A stretch of 64,000 nt of DNA, taken from Ectobius pallidus (lineage: Eukaryota > Arthropoda > Insecta > Blattodea > Ectobiidae). The notes beneath the pieces were generated by a model. It ran no database searches and was not told where the DNA came from. It saw nothing but the letters and a program-made list of their open reading frames with translations. Positions 52,801 to 58,800 of the stretch are shown piece after piece. Each line of letters opens with the position of its first letter. Position 1 is the first letter of the stretch. The stretch lies in assembly GCA_964059195.1 (NCBI GenBank), contig CAXKWD010000006.1, positions 179,054,825 through 179,118,824 of the forward strand, read 5' to 3'. The translations under genes and the position numbers were made by a program.

Positions 52801-55800
52801 TTGTTACCCAAATCCCATTCCGTTAGCACATTATAAACTGCATTCGCTGCATTTGCACCAGTACCACTTACAAGTTTTGGCACACCAAGCAATTTATCTT
52901 TACCACCTGCAGATACTAAGACGGGCAAACGATCTACTTTATCAGTGCCTAAAATATCAGGAAGAATTTTACCATCCCAATGAACAATGACTGGATCATC
53001 AAAAGAAACAGATTCCTTTATTTCTTCAAACAGTGTTTTTCTTGCTTCTTTCCTTTTGCGTTGAATAGTGCTTCGTGATAATGGCAATGAATTAGGGTCG
53101 GTAACTGATTAAATTTAGATATTGGTTCTAGGTCTCTGATACCTAACAAAAATACAGTGTCCGCTTGACGTGTTGAAGTTGATGGCAAAGCCATATTTTA
53201 ACAAAAAGTCCAAACAATCACTTGTAACAAAAGAGTCCTTACGAACAACATTTACAGTTCTAGTATTTTCACTTTTTTACATAGTTTTCTTGTTATTTAA
53301 ACTTTAACAGAACAGTCCTCACAAACAACTTTTGACAGTTCTAATTTTTTCTCTATTTAGTTTTCTGGATATTTCTATCACAAAAACAGCATCTGGAAAC
53401 AACAAAAAAATTAGAAATTATACATTAAAAATGAAGAAAATAACGAAATTTTCAAAACTGGCAAGACGTTGAGCACTGCCTTCTACTGTACCTAGGGCAT
53501 TGGAATTTTGGCAATTTACTACTACCGGCTGAAGTTAAAAAAATAGTGGGTGCCCAGGGGTGTAGGATAAATTTGAAATTTTTGGGCCACCCTACCGTGC
53601 ATGGATTTCACCATAAATTGTGCCATACCAAGAGCTACCAAGAGTTGTGTATGTGAATGGTGCGGGGGTCTCTGCCAGCGATACCACGTTAGAACATGTG
53701 CCAAAAGAACATTATCCTTAACGGAACTGTGTACATAATCAAATATTTCTATGCACATTGTGCGCTATTCTTGTATTATATTTTACTTCTGTTTGCAAAT
53801 GGCTATTGTTATTAACAAAACTTCCCTCGTTAGAGGCTGCCACACGGACAACATAACTTGACATATCACAGATACGAGGGCTATTTTTTTTTTTTTTTTT
53901 AACCTTTGATGGGGCATAAAATGAAAACCACAGTGAAAATCAAAACTGTTTTATTTGGAAAATTAGGTACAGCTTCTAGCTACTTCTCTACATAGTCGTG
54001 CTCCGATTTCGACATTTGTCGAAGCGTAGTGCAACTTTCAAATACCCTCTTCATAGAAGCTTGCCGCCAGCGTATTGAGAAGGGTTTTCACGGCATTTTG
54101 AAGTGTTTTGAAGTTCTTCTTTGGTGTGGAAGCATTTTCGTGCCAGATCTTTATTGAGCTACCGAAAAAGATGAAAGTCACTCGGCACGGGAACGAGTGT
54201 TTGAAATCCATCTTGACATGGGATAAATGTGGATTTGTTACAACAATCCAGAATGAAAAGAACAATCCAAACAATGGATGCACACAAATTTTCTGGACAA
54301 ACCCCAAGATCTGGCTTCCACACCAACGAGGAATTTCAAAACACTTCAAAATACCATGGAGACCCTTCTCAATACGCTGGCAGCAAGCTTCTATGAAGAG
54401 GGTATTGGAAAGTTGGTATCATGTTACGACAAATGTCTCAATCGGAACAAGACTATGTAGAGAATTAGCTAGAAGGTGTACCTAATTTTTCAAATAAAAC
54501 AGTTTTGATTTTCACTGTGGTTTTCATTTTATGCCCCATTGAAGGTAGAAGAAAAATAGTCCCCTTACACTTCCAGAATGCATTTTTTTAAGAAGATTTT
54601 AACGATATATTGATCGGAAGTTGAACATAATAGAATAGTATTGAATAAACCCAGTAAATGTTGAGTTGGCAGGCATGTCAGTGATATAAACTGCTTGTAA
54701 TACAGGATAGGCCGTACATGAATTTAGGACGGGTAATTTATTTAAACACAAAATGGCTCAGTACTTTATATCCTCCATGCAACGTCGATATGACTGCGTT
54801 ACACTACAGATCAGTTGTAACATCGAAGGGGATTTGATATTTTTTACGTCACACGAGGTGTAAATCTGTCTGGTTTTAATGTGAAAGAACACTCAAATTG
54901 TGTGCTTTTAATGCAGCCATTTCATAATTACGGGTGGGACATTCTAGCATATTATAAAAACTAATTTTATTTATTACATATCATAAATAATAAACTAGAA
55001 TTGGTTCTTCACATTCTGTAAAATTTACAATGCCTTCTCCTCCAAACTACATGGAATGCATTATCTAAAATTTATTTTAAATATTTTTAATTTGTTTTTC
55101 AAAATCTACTACGGGTGGGACATAATTTGGACTCTGATTTTAATGATGCAAAACAAAAGTTCATTTGCTGTTCTGCTATTACTGTTAGGGTCTTAATACT
55201 GTTATTAATGAAGGTATGAGGGATTCAGTACAGATTATAAACTGTTTAACAAAATTATCACCATTACCCTAAAGTCACTTGTTTGTTATTTTACATAGGA
55301 ATTAACCACACATATTTTTTGAAGTTAATCTTATACCAAATTGTACCTTAAGATGTATATTTTCTCAAATCAAAATATACATAGTTGATTATTGTTGACT
55401 ACTTGGTATTAAAGAGTGTTAAAAATCATGCTAAAAATGGCAAAAAAAAAAGTAACTCAACACAATAAATAAGTAAATTGACAGATTTTACACATGAAAC
55501 CACTTCAGATACACCTAAGTCCTTAATATTAAAAGAATATGAGGTTTTAGACTTATTTTTGACCATCCAATTAGAATAATTTTATAACTTCTCTCTTTTA
55601 GGAAAAAATTCCCATATTTTATGAAATGGCTGAATGCCAAAATTAACCCTATTTTTGCTTTGGAATTTAACAACCATAATAATGAGTATTCCCACCGTAG
55701 AATGTGCCTTCTGATATGTGTGTCTGTTTCCAGCTATAGAATACGCTTTACCAGATTGAGCAACAATTCTGTTAGTTCAGACGACGCTGGGAATTCTTGT

Positions 55801-58800
55801 GGAGAAACCTCTTCCTCCCTGGACTCTGATAAATTAGCAGACAACTTGTTCTGACTAATTGGGGGAAAGCAGAAGGGGAAGACTGCAAAATACAAACAAC
55901 CCTATGAAGAGATTTAGAATTCTATCTTAATGTCTCCCTCTTCCTCGAAAGGTTTTTTCTTTAAGCAGGTTTTAACTTTATACTGGCGTCGCCCGCGTTT
56001 TGTATTTTGTAATTTGAAATTAAGGACTTTCTATTTTCAAACTCTAGATCCTTATATAATATATATATATATATATATGTAGAATTTGAAATGAGGAAGA
56101 ATGACTTATCACACTGAAACTATTCCCTCAGAAAATGCTACATATAGCTTTTTATGGCTCACAGAGGATGTCGAATGTTGCATTCCGTTGCTTCTACAAA
56201 CCATGCCTGGGAGGGGTTGAATTAAGGAGAAACAGAAATTCCGATTACATAAGATTGTATTGTCTTGACAGAAAATTGTATTTCTCACTCTCGTATTGCC
56301 AACCGAAGTAAAAAATAAATTCAATATCACTTTCATACTTTCCTTCCCAAAAACTTGGGACATAATATACTGCGTGCGTAGGACTGAAAATGTTCCATTC
56401 CATTTTGTCTTCTTTTAGATGCTTAGGGCCTCTGATAAACATCCCTATTTCTCAACTAATACAAAGCCTACAGCTATGAATAACGTATCAGTGGATATCA
56501 TTTTTTACAGACTTCTGGTAAAGCATACTCATTGGCACACACTTAAGTTGTCCCTGCAATACGACCGTTTATTCTACATCAAAATGTGAAGTGAGAAAAT
56601 ATTTGCATGTCGAGGGTAGAGAAACTTATGTGACTGCATCATGTTCTGCTTTATTTAGTAGATTTCATCCTTCATTAATTATTTTCACCAATGTATTAAT
56701 TACATCGATAGCATCAGAATTTGTTCAAGCCCAGTATTATGTAGTTCCCAAAGCCCTATGTGAACACTATAAACAATACATTGTTGTCATGTGAACTGAA
56801 TTGCATTTCATTTTTCAGTATAATATTCTCAGAAATTATATAAGTTTTCAAGGGAAGGAGTGGTTTGTTTGAATTTTAATGTCGACTGCATCACTTTCTG
56901 GGTATGTATGCAAAATTTCGTGCAAATTGGTCAAGAAATGTAGATTTGTATAGGGAACATACATACCCACAGATTTTCGATTTTATATATTAGATTTATA
57001 AACTATTATTTATTCTCAAGTTACTGGCATGTGAGTACATTTTCCAAGCACAACTAAACGTCATCGTATACCTAACATTTTTAAGAATTTCTGTTAAATA
57101 CAGTTTCACAAAATAATTTAAGAGGAAATAGAAATAGAATAGAAGTACTTGGAGTTTCTAGTGTTTGTATTTAAAGCAGTGCTGCAAACAGTTGTCAGTT
57201 TTCCCCCCGAGTTTGTTTCCATCAATTAGTACCTCGCAAGTTGTCTGTTGATCATAGCGCAGCTGACTGCACGTGGTAGTACAGAGCGCTGTATTCTTTC
57301 ATTTCTTTGTAATCTTCAACGTATCTATTACTGAATTAAGGCTACACACGAGTGGTAAGGTGGCACTCTCTGATTGTCGTCTGCATTTAGTGTTTGTTCA
57401 CAATCATCTGCTTGTGTAGAACAGCATATTTCTTCTGCTTCCTAGATCATGAAAAGTGCTGTAAATTGTGTCAAAACGTGATGAAGATGAACCTTTACAG
57501 AGTCTTAAAATTAGTGACGAGTGATAGAAACTATGGGTTTGGTAAATTTTCAGTACAATTGAAGCCCATAGATCGATTGCATTATTATAAGTTGCAGAAG
57601 TAATTAAAGTGTCTATATGGATGCTTTCTGGACTTTGAAGCCTTGGTCTGTCATGTAAAGTGTCAGGTGAAGTTTACTTGAACAACTGATGCATATTTAT
57701 AGCTGGCCAGTAAACTCCACCTTAGACCTCACCTTAGATGCTGGAGAACGTCCAGAACTTCATCCGACAGACCATGGGTTCAAAGCTTAGAAAGCACAAT
57801 ATAAAAATAAAATTACATACAATAACGTTAATTGATGTTAGGTTATTTGGTAGGTAGTGAATGGAATTGTTGAATCGTAGGTACTAACTGTATGACTGTA
57901 TTTTGTCGAACTTCAGATGAGAGAGAGAGAGACATGTCTTCATGTATATTCTGACAGTTGTCATGGTAACTAGCTTGCTTACTTGTCTAGCTGTTCTATT
58001 GACAAATATAAACAATGAACTTCTTCGTGTTGCTAAAAAGTAAATTCTCCTTGGGAACCATTGACTGCCATCTGTAGGTAAATATTTCAGCGGATGTACC
58101 GTATTGGCCTGAATATAAGACAACCATGAATTTTTGAAAGGTAGTTCCAAAAAAATTAATAAAATAGCTTATTAGTATGTGAAAAATAACATGTTTTCCA
58201 CCTAATCACCACTAAACCACATTAATTTTATAGAATCTGACAAACTTTTATTATAATGTGATGTGTTTGAATAATTTTCATGTTTCTAGAACATTCACAT
58301 ACTGTTTAATTGAATAACGAAACATTTAATAAACTGACTTAGTAATGTATACATTAATTAATGTATTAATGTAATTAATGTATACATATGTTTTTTGTAA
58401 TTTACTGTTTTCTCAACAACTCCGATAATAAATACCACTCAATATATTAATAATTGTAAATTTTTCGATGTGTCTTATTTGGAATTGTATTTATAAATGT
58501 TTAGTGGTGATTAGGCAAAAAACATTTTACCATTTTTCACATTCGATCACACCACTAAGGCCATGAAACTTGTCAATACTTTTTTAGTACATTTTGTTGA
58601 ACATAAAACGGAATTTTGAAGTTCATGTCGTAACTTCTTCTCACGCTTTTATTTACGCATTGAGAGAATGAAGATGCTTTCTTTTCCACATGGTCCACCA
58701 TGACTGGGGGTCAAACAAAGCTGAACGCGTAGAGAACAGAGAAGTAACGGTGCAGCAGAAGCACAAATTTGGGAAAAAATAAAATTTGGTTAATTTTCCC

